A DNA stretch of 64,000 bases, taken from contig NZ_JAEQND010000002.1 in NCBI RefSeq assembly GCF_016722765.1, forward strand, positions 372,001-436,000, in the 5' to 3' direction. The DNA is from Ramlibacter alkalitolerans (GTDB lineage Bacteria; Pseudomonadota; Gammaproteobacteria; Burkholderiales; Burkholderiaceae_C). The position numbers were made by a program, and so were the translations under genes. The notes beneath the pieces are model-generated. The model saw nothing but the letters and a program-made list of their open reading frames with translations. It searched no databases and had not been told where the DNA came from. Below, piece by piece: positions 23,792-32,346 of the stretch. Each line of letters opens with the position of its first letter. Position 1 is the first letter of the stretch.

Positions 23792-25522
23792 TTCGGCGCC
23801 GCTGCGGCGCGCCCGCTCGGCCGCGATGATGCCTTCGATGTCGCCGGCGCCCAGCCCCTGCGAGCCCAGGGCGTGCGACGTGAGCAGCAGTCCTGCTTCC
23901 AGCATCTCGGGCACGACGCGGGTCGCGCCGGCCGCTTCCAGCTCGCGCGCATGCGCCTCGTCGTGCGAGCGGGCGAAGATCTTCAGGTGCGGCGCCTGTT
24001 CGCGGGCGGCCTGCACCACGCGCCGGGCCGCGGAAGGCGAGTCCATGGTCACGACCAGGCTGGCCGCCTCGTCCAGCTTCAGCTTGCGCAGCAGCTCGAT
24101 GCGCGCGGCGTTGCCGTAGTACACGGGGAAGCCCTGTTCGCGCAGCCGCGCCGCCCGGTCGCCGTCGTGTTCCACCGCGATGAAGGGCACCGCCTGCGCG
24201 GCCAGCACCTCGCCGAGCATGCGGCCGACGCGGCCGAAGCCGATCACGACCACGTGGCCGGTGGCGCGCGGCAGCACGCTTTCCTGCCCCTCGTGCTGGT
24301 GCTGCAGGGATTCGGCGTCGATCCAGCGCCCCACCCGGTGCCCCAGGCGCGCCGCCAGTGGCGTCACCAGCAGGCTCAGGCTGACGACCAGGAACATGAA
24401 CTGCCCGATCGACTGCGTCAGGGTGCCGGCGGCCATGGCCGTCCCGATCACGATGAAGGCGAATTCGCCGCCCTGTCCGAGCAGCAGGCCGGCCTCGATG
24501 GCCTGGCCCCGCTTCAGCCCGGCGACCTTCAGCACGGAGGCGGCGACCACGGCCTTGAGCGCGAGCAGGCCCACCACCGAGGCCGTGAGCCACAACGGCT
24601 CGCGCAGCACTTCGCGCGGATCGATCTCCATGCCCACCGACATGAAGAACAGGCCCATCAGGAGGCCCTTGAAGGGTTCGACGGTGATCTCGACCTCGTG
24701 CCGGTATTCGGTCTCGGCCAGCAACAGGCCGGCCAGGAAGGCGCCCATGGCCATCGACAGGCCGGCCGCGGCCGTTGCCCCGCCGATGCTCAGGACCACC
24801 AGCAGGCACAGGGCGGTGAACACCTCGGGCTGGTGCCGCCGCGCGAAGGTGCGAAACAGCGGCCGGACCAGGCGCGGGCCGAGCGCCAGGACCAGCACCA
24901 CCACCAGCAGTGCGGCGAGCACCTGGAAGCCCAGCTTCTGGAACAGGCCGCTGCCGGATTCCCTGCCCACCAATTCGACCACGATCAGGATCGGCACCAC
25001 CGCCACGTCCTGGAACATCAGGACCGAGAAGCTCGCCTGTCCCACCGGCGTCGCGAGCGCGCGCGACTCCACCAGCAGCTGCATCACCACCGCGGTGGAC
25101 GACAGCGACAGCACGAGTCCCAGCACCAGCGCCACGCTGGCCTTGTTGCCGAACATCCAGGCCAGCGCGGCGATCAGGAAGCCGCTCAGGAGCACCTGGG
25201 CGGAGCCGGCCCCGAACACCCATCGGCGCAGCTCCCACACGCGCGGGATCGACAGCTCCAGCCCGATCAGGAACATGAGGAAGATCACGCCCAGGTCCGC
25301 CAGGGCGTGCACGCCCTCCTGGCTGGGAAAGGTGAGGACGGACAGGACGGGGAACTGCGCCACCAGGCTGCCGCTGCCATAGGGCCCGGCGATCACGCCG
25401 ACCACCAGGAAGCCGATCACCTGGTTGATGCGGAAGCGTTGCAGCAGGGGGATCAGGATGCCGACCAGCGCCAGGAACAGCAGGGTCTCGCGGAGAAAGG
25501 GCAGGGAGGCGGCGTGGTCCAT
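23777..25522 (-). CDS. Kef/YbaL-type monovalent cation:proton antiporter (CPA2)
   Basis: A 581-residue inner-membrane antiporter. About twelve membrane segments (residues 10-385) include the family regions DLGVIFLMFLIGLELS, SLSSTAVVMQLL, FQDVAVVPILIVV and LLLGQGGEFAFIV. A cytosolic TrkA-N nucleotide-binding domain follows (HVVVIGFGRVGRMLGEVLAA, then EHDGDRAARLREQGFPVYYG). It lacks an obvious TrkA-C domain. It probably exchanges K+ for H+. The ATG at 25522 (MDHAASL) is chosen, although ATG 25561 is possible because a TAGAAT box (complement of 25583-25588) lies just upstream. The last residues, VGWR, come from a repeat element. Confidence 0.9.
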   Translation of the reverse strand: MDHAASLPFLRETLLFLALVGILIPLLQRFRINQVIGFLVVGVIAGPYGSGSLVAQFPVLSVLTFPSQEGVHALADLGVIFLMFLIGLELSIPRVWELRRWVFGAGSAQVLLSGFLIAALAWMFGNKASVALVLGLVLSLSSTAVVMQLLVESRALATPVGQASFSVLMFQDVAVVPILIVVELVGRESGSGLFQKLGFQVLAALLVVVLVLALGPRLVRPLFRTFARRHQPEVFTALCLLVVLSIGGATAAAGLSMAMGAFLAGLLLAETEYRHEVEITVEPFKGLLMGLFFMSVGMEIDPREVLREPLWLTASVVGLLALKAVVAASVLKVAGLKRGQAIEAGLLLGQGGEFAFIVIGTAMAAGTLTQSIGQFMFLVVSLSLLVTPLAARLGHRVGRWIDAESLQHQHEGQESVLPRATGHVVVIGFGRVGRMLGEVLAAQAVPFIAVEHDGDRAARLREQGFPVYYGNAARIELLRKLKLDEAASLVVTMDSPSAARRVVQAAREQAPHLKIFARSHDEAHARELEAAGATRVVPEMLEAGLLLTSHALGSQGLGAGDIEGIIAAERARRSGAEVGWR

Positions 25523-25620
25523 CAGGGGTGCGGTGCGCGGACGCGCGGGGCGGCCGGGCATGCCGGCTTCGTCCGAAGCTTCATTCTAGAAACGCGCCCG
25601 GGCAGGCGCACTGAGCTGGA

Positions 25621-26760
25621 TCAGGCAAGCGGCGCGGCGGCGATCGCGGCCGCGACTTCGCGTGCCTGCTGCCCGATGCTGCGCAGCAGCCCGCCCGGCT
25701 GGCGCAGGTCGAAGCCGACGAAATAGAGGCCGGCCAGCGCGCCGGTGCCGATCACGTCGCGCGGCAGCTCGCGTTCGTCCAGCGGCACGTGCACGCCGGC
25801 CAGCAGCTTGTGCACGTCCGGCCGGTACCCGGTGGCGAGGATCACGCTGTCGAAGGCTTCGCTGCGGCCGTCGGTGAAGCGCACGCCGTCGGCCGTGAAG
25901 GACTCCAGGCCCGGGCGCACCGCGATGCGCCGTTGCCGGATCAGGCGCAGCGTGCCGACGTCGATCACCGGCGTGCGGCCTTCCTCCATCAGCTGCTGCA
26001 GCGGCGAAGCCCTGGGCGTGCGCAGGCCGTAGGGCCGCAGGTCGCCGATCGTCCAGTCGCGGAACTTGCCGGCGATCGCGAAGGCGATGGGCCTGGGCAG
26101 CCGTGCCAGCAGCATCGCCGTCACCTGCGTCGGGCGACCGAGCACGTCGCGCAGCACCATGTTCACCGGCGAGCGCACCGCCAGCGTCACGTCGGTGCCG
26201 GCCTGCGCCAGGTCCAGCGCGATCTCGGCGCCCGTGTTGCCCATGCCGACCACCAGCACGCGCTGGCCGCCATAAGGGGAGGGTTCGGCGTAGCTGCGGC
26301 TGTGGATCACCCGGCCGCCGTACTGCGACTGGCCCGGATACGCCGGCTCGTGCGGCCGGTTGTTGGCCCCGGTGGCGAGCACCACGGCCTGCGACAGCAC
26401 CTGCAGGCCGCTGCGGCAGGCCGTGCGCCAGCGGCCATCGACGCGCGTGATCGCCACGGCCTCCTCGCCGAAGCGCGGCTCGATGCGGAAATGCGAAGCG
26501 TAGTCGGCCAGGTAGTCCACCACCTGCTCGCGCGCGACGTAGCGCGGGTAGTGCGCGGGAAAGCCGCGTCGCGGCAGGCCGGAGTGCTCCTTGACGGTGT
26601 GCAGGTGCAGGCGCCGGTAGTGGCCGCGCCAGGACTGGCCGACGGCCTCGCCGCGCTCGATCACCTCGGGCCGGATGCCATGTTCGAGCAGGCTCGCGGT
26701 GGTGGCCAGCCCCGCGGGGCCGGCGCCGATCACGAGCACGGGAGTGGCGACGGGCTGCAT
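25621..26760 (-). CDS. FAD-dependent NAD(P)-binding oxidoreductase (flavin monooxygenase-like)
   Basis: A 379-residue flavoprotein of the YUCCA/FMO/CzcO-like type. The FAD-binding motif GAGPAGLATTASLLE is near residue 12. The GHYRRLHLHTVKEHSGLPR segment is typical of this group, the second dinucleotide motif GMGNTGAEIALDLA lies near 180-195, and the late ILATGYRPD motif is present. It may oxygenate a small organic substrate using NADPH and O2. The ATG at 26760 places the FAD motif at the usual distance; an ATG at 26772 adds four residues. The neighbours give no substrate clue. Confidence 0.85.
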   Translation of the reverse strand: MQPVATPVLVIGAGPAGLATTASLLEHGIRPEVIERGEAVGQSWRGHYRRLHLHTVKEHSGLPRRGFPAHYPRYVAREQVVDYLADYASHFRIEPRFGEEAVAITRVDGRWRTACRSGLQVLSQAVVLATGANNRPHEPAYPGQSQYGGRVIHSRSYAEPSPYGGQRVLVVGMGNTGAEIALDLAQAGTDVTLAVRSPVNMVLRDVLGRPTQVTAMLLARLPRPIAFAIAGKFRDWTIGDLRPYGLRTPRASPLQQLMEEGRTPVIDVGTLRLIRQRRIAVRPGLESFTADGVRFTDGRSEAFDSVILATGYRPDVHKLLAGVHVPLDERELPRDVIGTGALAGLYFVGFDLRQPGGLLRSIGQQAREVAAAIAAAPLA

Positions 26761-26868
26761 GGCGCGCAGCATAGCCAGACGGGCCGCAGTCCTACACCCT
26801 GGCCTGCGCCGCCACGGGCCAAAGCAGGCACACTGGCGCATGAACCAGAAACTGGCGGCGCCCCTTCG

Positions 26869-27204
26869 TCACCCGCGGGGCCGCCCGCTGGCAGGCGCGT
26901 TGCGGATGTCGCTGCCGATGGCGCGCGCCGTGGCGCCGGCGGCGCGCAGCTCCGCTTGCGTGAAGGCGCCGAAGGCCTCGCGCAGCCTGGCCTCCGAGCC
27001 CCAGCGATCGGCGATCGCCGCGCAGCGTTCCCGCTCCGCCGCCACCGCATCCGCCACCGCTGCCGCGAGCTGGTCGGCGCTGTATGGCAACGGGCCTTCG
27101 ACGGGCGTGTGCGTGCCGCCGGCGGCGTGCTGCTGCGCTTCGAGGGCCCTGGCCTCGTCCTCGATGTGCTCGGCCCATTGCTTGCGTTGCTCGTTGCCGC
27201 TCAT
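26869..27204 (-). CDS. small hypothetical protein, coiled-coil-like
   Basis: A 111-residue soluble protein, rich in Ala/Glu/Arg, with helical segments ([19 protein letters not shown] and [19 protein letters not shown]). The ERERCAAIA phrase is often found in short proteins of phages and of host genomes and does not by itself define a function. An AGGGAG ribosome-binding site lies about 7 nt upstream of the ATG, which supports translation. It is divergent from the protease gene. A much longer reading in the same frame is a shadow of that gene. Confidence 0.6.
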   Translation of the reverse strand: MSGNEQRKQWAEHIEDEARALEAQQHAAGGTHTPVEGPLPYSADQLAAAVADAVAAERERCAAIADRWGSEARLREAFGAFTQAELRAAGATARAIGSDIRNAPASGRPRG

Positions 27205-27285
27205 GGGGCGCTCCCTGGTCGTTCTCGGTGCCTGCATTCTCGCCCGATTCCGGCGCGCCACCGGCCGGGCCCGCGGAGGCCGCAA

Positions 27286-28074
27286 GTGACCGAGCCGCTG
27301 CTTTTCAGCGCCACGCGCATGTCGACCTTCCGCGGCAAGCAGTTGCTGACGGCGGCGACCTGCTTCTTCTTCGCCCGCAAGGAGCGGCTGTTCGCCGTGA
27401 CCAGCCGCCACGTGCTGCACGACGAGCCCACCGGGCACTTCCCGGACCGGGTGGAACTCGTGCTGCACGTCGACGCCACGGACCTCACGCGCCGCACGGT
27501 GCTGTCGGTTCCCCTGTACCTCGACGCCCGCGCCGTGTGGCGCCAGGGCATGGATTCCGCCGGGCCGGTCGATGTCGCCGTGCTGGAACTCGATCGCGCC
27601 ACGCTGCCGGAAGGCATCGTGCTGCGCGCCTTCGAGCCGCACCACGTGCAGGCCTCGATCGCCGACGTGGAGGTCGGCGCCTCGCTGCTGGTGGTCGGCT
27701 TTCCGCTCGGCTTCTACGACACGCTGCACCACCTGCCGGTGGTGCGCCACGCGATCATCGCCTCCTCGTTCGGCGTGCGCTTCCAGGGCGAGGGCTACTT
27801 CCTCACCGACGGCCGCATGCACCGCGGCTCCAGCGGGGCGCCGGTGGTGATGCGCTGGCCGGCGGCCGAGGGTGCGATGCCCTGGCGGCTGCTGGGCGTG
27901 CACTCCGCCCGCATGGACATGGGCGGGCGCGACCTCATGCAGGACGAATCGCTGGGCCTCAACTGCGCCTGGTATGCCGACATCCTGATGACGCTGACCG
28001 AGGACCACGCCGCCTGCAGCGCCTCGGAAATGGGGCCGCGTCCGCGCCGCCGGGCCAGCGCCCCCGGCAGCTGA
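27286..28074 (+). CDS. trypsin-like serine protease
   Basis: A 262-residue chymotrypsin-fold protease. The apparent triad is His in [11 protein letters not shown], Asp in [10 protein letters not shown] and Ser in [11 protein letters not shown]. The SSGAP version of the GDSGGP motif is common in bacterial HtrA-like and stand-alone members. No signal peptide and no PDZ domain are seen, so it may be cytosolic. The GTG at 27286 ([12 protein letters not shown]) is chosen because GGAGG lies 7 nt upstream and the domain starts at once. The target is unknown. Confidence 0.8.
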   Translation: MTEPLLFSATRMSTFRGKQLLTAATCFFFARKERLFAVTSRHVLHDEPTGHFPDRVELVLHVDATDLTRRTVLSVPLYLDARAVWRQGMDSAGPVDVAVLELDRATLPEGIVLRAFEPHHVQASIADVEVGASLLVVGFPLGFYDTLHHLPVVRHAIIASSFGVRFQGEGYFLTDGRMHRGSSGAPVVMRWPAAEGAMPWRLLGVHSARMDMGGRDLMQDESLGLNCAWYADILMTLTEDHAACSASEMGPRPRRRASAPGS

Positions 28075-28105
28075 ATCGTGCAGTGCGCGGCGACGCCGTA
28101 CGCGG

Positions 28106-28111
28106 TACAAT
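28106..28111 (+). promoter_or_regulatory. -10 box for the infA leader
   Basis: TACAAT at 28106-28111 begins a leader of about 200 nt before infA. No convincing -35 hexamer is seen. The leader (28112-28316) has a perfect 6-bp hairpin, CCGGCC-GCTT-GGCCGG, at 28278-28293 and CCGGAC/GTCCGG arms around 28257-28281. Confidence 0.4.
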
Positions 28112-28316
28112 ACCGTTCCTGCTCCGCCCCGCACCGGCGGCTCTTCTCACAGGCAAATTCCTGATCGACCGAGAGGATCGTTCCTCCGGGATTTGCGTGC
28201 CCCGCCCGCCAGGGCCGGCTTTCCACCTTCCCCATGCTCCGCCCGCCTGGCGCGACCCGGACATGGCCCCTCCCTGTCCGGCCGCTTGGCCGGACCGCAC
28301 GCACAAAGGAATTTCC

Positions 28317-28586
28317 ATGTCCAAAGAGGAGTTGATCGAAATGCGCGGCCGCGTCGACGAAGTGCTGCCCGACTCGCGCTTCCGGGTGACGCTCGACAAC
28401 GGCCACGAGCTCGTGGCGTACAGCGGCGGCAAGATGCGCAAGCACCGCATCCGCGTGATCGCCGGCGACGACGTGACGCTGGAACTCTCGCCCTACGACC
28501 TGAGCAAGGGCCGCATCATGTTCCGCCACCTGCCCGAGCGCAGGGGCGCGCCGCCGGCCGCCCGCCGGCCGCCCGTCAAGCGCTGA
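28317..28586 (+). CDS. infA: translation initiation factor IF-1, C-terminally extended
   Basis: IF-1 binds the ribosomal A site during initiation. The S1-like fold is clear from [41 protein letters not shown] and [15 protein letters not shown]. At 89 residues it is longer than the usual 72. The extra part is a Pro/Arg-rich basic tail, [15 protein letters not shown]. Burkholderiales often carry a second infA outside the ribosomal-protein cluster, and this may be that copy. The AAGGA sequence is 7 nt upstream of the ATG. It has a long structured leader. Confidence 0.92.
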   Translation: MSKEELIEMRGRVDEVLPDSRFRVTLDNGHELVAYSGGKMRKHRIRVIAGDDVTLELSPYDLSKGRIMFRHLPERRGAPPAARRPPVKR

Positions 28587-28594
28587 CAGCGGCC

Positions 28595-28897
28595 ATGAAC
28601 CCCTTCATCTGGTGCGTCGTGGGCGCCGCTGCGGGCTGGATGGCTGGCACGGTGATGCGGGCACCGGGTCTGGCGAGCCGGGTCGAGAACGTGCTCGTCG
28701 CCATCTTCGGCGCCTTCATCGGCGGCGAATTCCTGGCCGCACTGCTCGCCGGCCCCGAGCCGGCCACCGCGTTCCGCACCTCCGCGCTGGGCCTCGCCAT
28801 CGCCGGTGCGCTCGGCCTGCTGGGCCTGCTGGCCGTGTTCCGCAAGGCGGTCGGGCCGATGCGGCCGCACAAGCTGCGCAGGAAGGCGCGGCCGTAG
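28595..28897 (+). CDS. GlsB/YeaQ/YmgE-like small membrane protein
   Basis: A 100-residue protein with three hydrophobic segments and Gly-rich turns (WCVVGAAAGWMAGTVMRAPG, VLVAIFGAFIGGEFLAALL, ALGLAIAGALGLLGLLAVF). This matches the transglycosylase-associated / stress-response membrane family despite weak sequence conservation. It ends in a basic cytosolic tail. It starts 8 bp after infA and is likely co-transcribed. Function in the family is not well defined. Confidence 0.7.
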   Translation: MNPFIWCVVGAAAGWMAGTVMRAPGLASRVENVLVAIFGAFIGGEFLAALLAGPEPATAFRTSALGLAIAGALGLLGLLAVFRKAVGPMRPHKLRRKARP

Positions 28898-28909
28898 GAG
28901 CCGCGCGGC

Positions 28910-29707
28910 TCAGGTCCCGCGTTCCAGGTCTTCCAGCTCCGCCGGCGTGAAGCCGGCCCGGCGCCGCGCTTCGGTATTGAACGGCGGATGCAGCCGCGGC
29001 GCCCCATGGCGCTGTGCCAGCGTCGCGTAGTGCGCCACCGCATCCAGCCCCTCGCGCTCACACAGGAAGCGGTACCAGCGATTCCCGATCGCGACGTGGC
29101 CCACTTCGTCGCGCAGGATCACGTCCAGGATCTCGACCGCGCGCAGCGCGGGCGCCGTCCCCACCTGGCGCAGCCGCGCCTGGATCTGCGGCGTCGCATC
29201 GAGGCCCCGCGCCTCCAGCGTGCGCGGCACCAGCGCCATGCGCGCCACGACATCGTCCTTCGTCTTCTCGCACATGGCCCACAGCCCGTCGTGCGCCTCG
29301 AAGTCGCCGTAGGCGCAGCCCAGCGTGGCCAGGTGATCGGCCAGCAAGCTGAAGTGCAAGGCCTCCTCGGCCGCGACGCGCAGCCAGTCGTGGTGGAACT
29401 CGGCGGGCAATCCTTCGAAGCGCCAGACGGCATCGAGCGCGAGATTGATCGCGTTGAACTCGATGTGCGCGATGGCATGCAGCAGGGCCGCCAGGCCCTC
29501 CGGCCGCGTGGGTGAGCGGCGCGGCACCCTGGCGGGATGCACCAGGCGCGGCCGTTCGGGCCGGCCGGGCAGCACGGCCGGCGGTTCCGGTGCAGTCGGG
29601 GAGACCGGCAACGGGCGGCCCTGCTCGAACAGCGCGCGCGCCTGCGCGGCTTTGCGGCGCGGGTCGGGCTCGCACAGGGCCCGCAGCGCCTCATGGCGAA
29701 GCTCCAT
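28910..29707 (-). CDS. DUF455 ferritin-like domain protein
   Basis: A 265-residue soluble protein of the DUF455 family. Helical carboxylate/His motifs typical of a di-iron ferritin-like site are visible: AIAHIEFNAINLALDAVWRF, AAEEALHFSLLADHL and ILRDEVGHVAIGNRWY. Each supplies a Glu-x-x-His-like pair. The reaction is unknown; distant relation to di-iron oxygenases such as MiaE is possible. A TAGAAT on the minus strand (complement of 29715-29720) ends 7 nt before the ATG. It is divergent from the carbonic anhydrase gene, with which it shares a 36-bp promoter gap. Confidence 0.85.
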   Translation of the reverse strand: MELRHEALRALCEPDPRRKAAQARALFEQGRPLPVSPTAPEPPAVLPGRPERPRLVHPARVPRRSPTRPEGLAALLHAIAHIEFNAINLALDAVWRFEGLPAEFHHDWLRVAAEEALHFSLLADHLATLGCAYGDFEAHDGLWAMCEKTKDDVVARMALVPRTLEARGLDATPQIQARLRQVGTAPALRAVEILDVILRDEVGHVAIGNRWYRFLCEREGLDAVAHYATLAQRHGAPRLHPPFNTEARRRAGFTPAELEDLERGT

Positions 29708-29743
29708 CCCTACAATTCTAGTTTTTGCCAAAGGCAGCATCGA

Positions 29744-30265
29744 ATGGCGATCTACGAACTCGACGGCATGGCGCCCAAGCTGGGGCAGGGCGCATGGGTC
29801 GCCGACAGCGCGGAGGTGATCGGGCAGGTGGAGATGGCGGACAACGCGAGCGTCTGGTACGGCTGCGTGGTCCGCGGCGACACCGAGCAGATCCGCATCG
29901 GCCGCAACACCAACATCCAGGACCTCTCCGTGCTGCACGCCGACCCGGGTTCGCCGCTGGTGATCGGCGACGACGTCACCGTCGGCCACCAGGTCATGCT
30001 GCACGGCTGCACCATCGGTGACGGCACCCTGGTCGGCATCCAGGCGGTCATCCTGAACAACGCGAAGATCGGCAAGAACTGCATTGTGGGCGCCGGCAGC
30101 GTGATCACCGAGGGCAAGGAGTTTCCGGACAACTCCCTGATCGTCGGCGCGCCCGCCAAGGCGATCCGCACGCTCGACGCCGATGCGGTGGCGAAGTTCC
30201 AGCGCATCCCGCCGCACTACGTGCAGAACGCCCAGCGCCACGCCCGCGCGAAGAAGATCGGCTGA
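29744..30265 (+). CDS. gamma-class carbonic anhydrase family protein
   Basis: A 173-residue left-handed beta-helix protein (hexapeptide repeats) of the gamma-carbonic-anhydrase-like YrdA/PaaY group. The three predicted metal histidines are H65 (VLHADPG), H82 (VGHQV) and H87 (MLHGC). Regular V/I-G-x-x-A-x-V-repeats run from residue 15 to 140, and a C-terminal helix follows. Many members have weak or no CO2 hydratase activity, so the true role is open. TACAAT (29711-29716) is a candidate -10. The stop overlaps the hslO start by one base (TGATG). Confidence 0.88.
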   Translation: MAIYELDGMAPKLGQGAWVADSAEVIGQVEMADNASVWYGCVVRGDTEQIRIGRNTNIQDLSVLHADPGSPLVIGDDVTVGHQVMLHGCTIGDGTLVGIQAVILNNAKIGKNCIVGAGSVITEGKEFPDNSLIVGAPAKAIRTLDADAVAKFQRIPPHYVQNAQRHARAKKIG

Positions 30266-31230
30266 TGTCCGAGCTGCACAAGTTCCTGTTCGAAGGCCTG
30301 CCGGTGCGCGGCAACATCGTGCGCCTGACCGACGCCTGGACGGAGATCCTCTCGCGCCGCCGCGCCGACGACGCCGCCTCCAGCTGGCCCTGGCCGGTGG
30401 TGGAACTGCTCGGGGAGATGGCTGCCGCCGGCGCGCTGATGCAGTCCAACATCAAGTTCAACGGTGCGCTGGTGATGCAGATCTTCGGCGAGGGGCCGGT
30501 GAAGGTGGCCGTCGCCGAAGTGCAGCACGACCTGAGCCTGCGCGTGACGGCCAAGGTGGTCGGCGAAGTCGCCCCCGGCGCGCACCTGCAGGAGCTGGTG
30601 AACGTGAACGGCCGCGGCCGCTGCGCGATCACGCTCGATCCCAAGGACCGCCTGCCCGGGCAGCAGGCCTACCAGGGCGTCGTGCCGCTGAACGCCACCA
30701 CCGGCACCGGCGCGCCCCGCCTGGCCGACGTGCTGGAGCACTACATGCGGCAGTCGGAGCAGCTGGACACGAAGATCGTGCTGGCGGCGAACGAATCGGT
30801 CGCCGCCGGCCTCCTGATCCAGCGGCTGCCGGCCGAGGGCGGCAGCCATGTCGCCGCCGGCACCGAGATGGACCCGGCCGACCAGCTGGAGCACTTCAAC
30901 CGCATCGCGACGCTGGCGGGCAGCCTGACCCCGAAGGAACTCCTGGAGCTCGACGTCGAGACCATCCTGCGGCGCCTGTTCTGGGAGGAGAAGCTGCTGC
31001 GTTTCGATCCGCAGGTCCCGCGCTTCGCCTGCACCTGCAGCCGCGAGCGCGTGACGGCCATGATCCGCGGCCTGGGCGAGGAGGAGGCCGAGGGCATCCT
31101 GGAGGAACGCGGCGAGATCGACGTGTCCTGCGACTTCTGCGGCCAGCACTACCGCTTCGACGCGGTGGACACGGCGCAGATCTTCACCTCGCCCGGGGAT
31201 CGCCCGCCGGGATCGTCCACCATGCATTGA
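30265..31230 (+). CDS. hslO: Hsp33 redox-regulated chaperone
   Basis: A 321-residue chaperone that is activated by oxidation. The N-terminal domain runs from HKFLFEGLPVRGNIVRL to about residue 230. The redox switch at the C-terminus has the CTCS...CDFCG zinc-binding cysteines (C-x-C and C-x-x-C) around residues 258-293, all four present. It is translationally coupled to the carbonic anhydrase gene. Pairing with this gene is frequent in betaproteobacteria but the functional reason is unknown. Confidence 0.95.
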   Translation: MSELHKFLFEGLPVRGNIVRLTDAWTEILSRRRADDAASSWPWPVVELLGEMAAAGALMQSNIKFNGALVMQIFGEGPVKVAVAEVQHDLSLRVTAKVVGEVAPGAHLQELVNVNGRGRCAITLDPKDRLPGQQAYQGVVPLNATTGTGAPRLADVLEHYMRQSEQLDTKIVLAANESVAAGLLIQRLPAEGGSHVAAGTEMDPADQLEHFNRIATLAGSLTPKELLELDVETILRRLFWEEKLLRFDPQVPRFACTCSRERVTAMIRGLGEEEAEGILEERGEIDVSCDFCGQHYRFDAVDTAQIFTSPGDRPPGSSTMH

Positions 31231-31354
31231 GCGTGCGCGGGCGCAAGGTCGGTACATTCCGAAACGAGCGGGGCGCGCGGCCTGTCACCGCAAAGGCGGG
31301 GTCGCGCGTTGCAAGCAGCGGGGCGTCTGTGCGCCCTTTCAACCCCAAGGAACA

Positions 31355-31585
31355 ATGATGAACAAGCTGCTTGCTGCCCTGATCACCTCGCTGGCCGTCT
31401 CCTTCGCCTTCGCGCAAGGCACCACCCCGGCCGCGCCGGCCACCGGCGGCGCCACGGCACCCGCCGCCGCCCCGTCTGCCGACACCAGCGCCGACAAGCC
31501 GGCTGCCGCCGCCAAGAAGTCCACCAAGGTCGCCAAGAAGACGGCCAAGAAGTCGAAGAAGGTCGCCAAGAAGGACAAGAACTGA
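31355..31585 (+). CDS. small exported Ala/Lys-rich protein
   Basis: A 76-residue protein that starts with a clear signal peptide (MNKLLAALITSLAVSFAFAQ), followed by an Ala/Pro/Thr segment and a Lys-rich tail with AKK repeats (KKSTKVAKKTAKKSKKVAKK). The tail is like histone-H1-type sequences, yet the signal peptide points to export, where it could bind envelope polyanions or be a phasin-like accessory. No function is recognised. An AAGGA ribosome-binding site lies before the ATG-ATG start pair; either ATG may be used. Confidence 0.75.
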   Translation: MMNKLLAALITSLAVSFAFAQGTTPAAPATGGATAPAAAPSADTSADKPAAAAKKSTKVAKKTAKKSKKVAKKDKN

Positions 31586-31602
31586 GCGCGCACGGTGGCC
31601 GG

Positions 31603-31621
31603 GAGCCTGCCGCGCAGGCTC
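31603..31621. terminator. hairpin between convergent genes
   Basis: An 8-bp perfect stem, GAGCCTGC (31603-31610) and GCAGGCTC (31614-31621), overlaps the stop codon of the kinase gene. No T run follows on either side, so termination would be weak or factor-assisted. Confidence 0.4.
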
Positions 31622-32336
31622 ACTGACCGCTTTCGCCTTTCAGTTGCCTGAAAAGCCGGTGCTCGCAGGCCGGGTCGCTGCACTTGTCGCAGAGCCAGAC
31701 CCAGCCGGCGGCGCCGGCTTTTCGCGTCTCTTCGCGCAGGTCCCTGGCTTCCGCGAGGATGCCGCAAGCCGTCAGCGCCTGCAGCGCGGAGTGCAGCCGC
31801 TGCGGACCGTGGCCGTACACCACCTGGTAGGGCAGGCCGGCGCGCTGCAGGTGGTCGCGCACCAGCGCGTCGACCTGTTCGCGCGAGGCGGCTTCGCGGT
31901 GCAGGCCGTCGGGCGTCCAGGCGATGTCCAGGCCGGTGACCAGCGTGGCGTCGTAGCGGCGTTGCCGTGCGAGGGCGAAGCGGTAGAGCGCGCCCTCCTC
32001 GAACAGCATGCCGGCGTAGATCGCCACCATCAACGCGCTGGTGTCGGCGATCACGAGGTCGGCCTGCGTGGCGGCGGCGTCGACGCGCGCTTCCTGTTCC
32101 TCGGCGATCGCGAGCTGTTCGTCGGGGCGGGGCAGGCGGCCGGTGCGCGTGCACCATTCGCGCAGGACTTCGGGGACGGCGACGGCGTCCAGGCCGCGCC
32201 CCCGCAGGTGGTCGGCGAGATCGGCCGCGAGGGTCGTCTTGCCGGTGCTTTCGGCGCCGAGCAGCGCGATGCGCTGGTTCTGGGTCCCCGCCTGCGCGGG
32301 GATGACGGCTTCGCCCGAAGCGCCTGCGCGCGTCAC
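31620..32336 (-). CDS. NadR-like P-loop kinase/ATPase with C-terminal Cys cluster
   Basis: A 238-residue AAA/NadR-type nucleoside kinase. Walker A is GAESTGKTT, with EVLREWC, DLVIADTSALM (Walker-B-like) and DATLVTGLDIAWTPDGLH following, as in the ribosylnicotinamide kinase domain of NadR. No adenylyltransferase domain is fused. Unusual is the C-terminal WVWLCDKCSDPACEHRLF, a likely Cys-rich metal site. The N-terminal MTRAGASGEAVIPAQAGTQNQ is mostly encoded by a dispersed repeat (32281-32308), so the GTG at 32336 may be an acquired start. It is downstream of eno-ftsB in one operon. Confidence 0.8.
   Translation of the reverse strand: MTRAGASGEAVIPAQAGTQNQRIALLGAESTGKTTLAADLADHLRGRGLDAVAVPEVLREWCTRTGRLPRPDEQLAIAEEQEARVDAAATQADLVIADTSALMVAIYAGMLFEEGALYRFALARQRRYDATLVTGLDIAWTPDGLHREAASREQVDALVRDHLQRAGLPYQVVYGHGPQRLHSALQALTACGILAEARDLREETRKAGAAGWVWLCDKCSDPACEHRLFRQLKGESGQ
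32281..32308. repeat. CCCCGCCTGCGCGGGG hairpin repeat inside a gene
   Basis: GTCCCCGC-CTGC-GCGGGGATGACGGC, related to the copies at 17201 and 45931. It shares over 30 nearly identical bases with the latter. It encodes the AVIPAQAG peptide at the N-terminus of the NadR-like protein. Confidence 0.85.
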
Positions 32337-32346
32337 GGTTTCGCCG

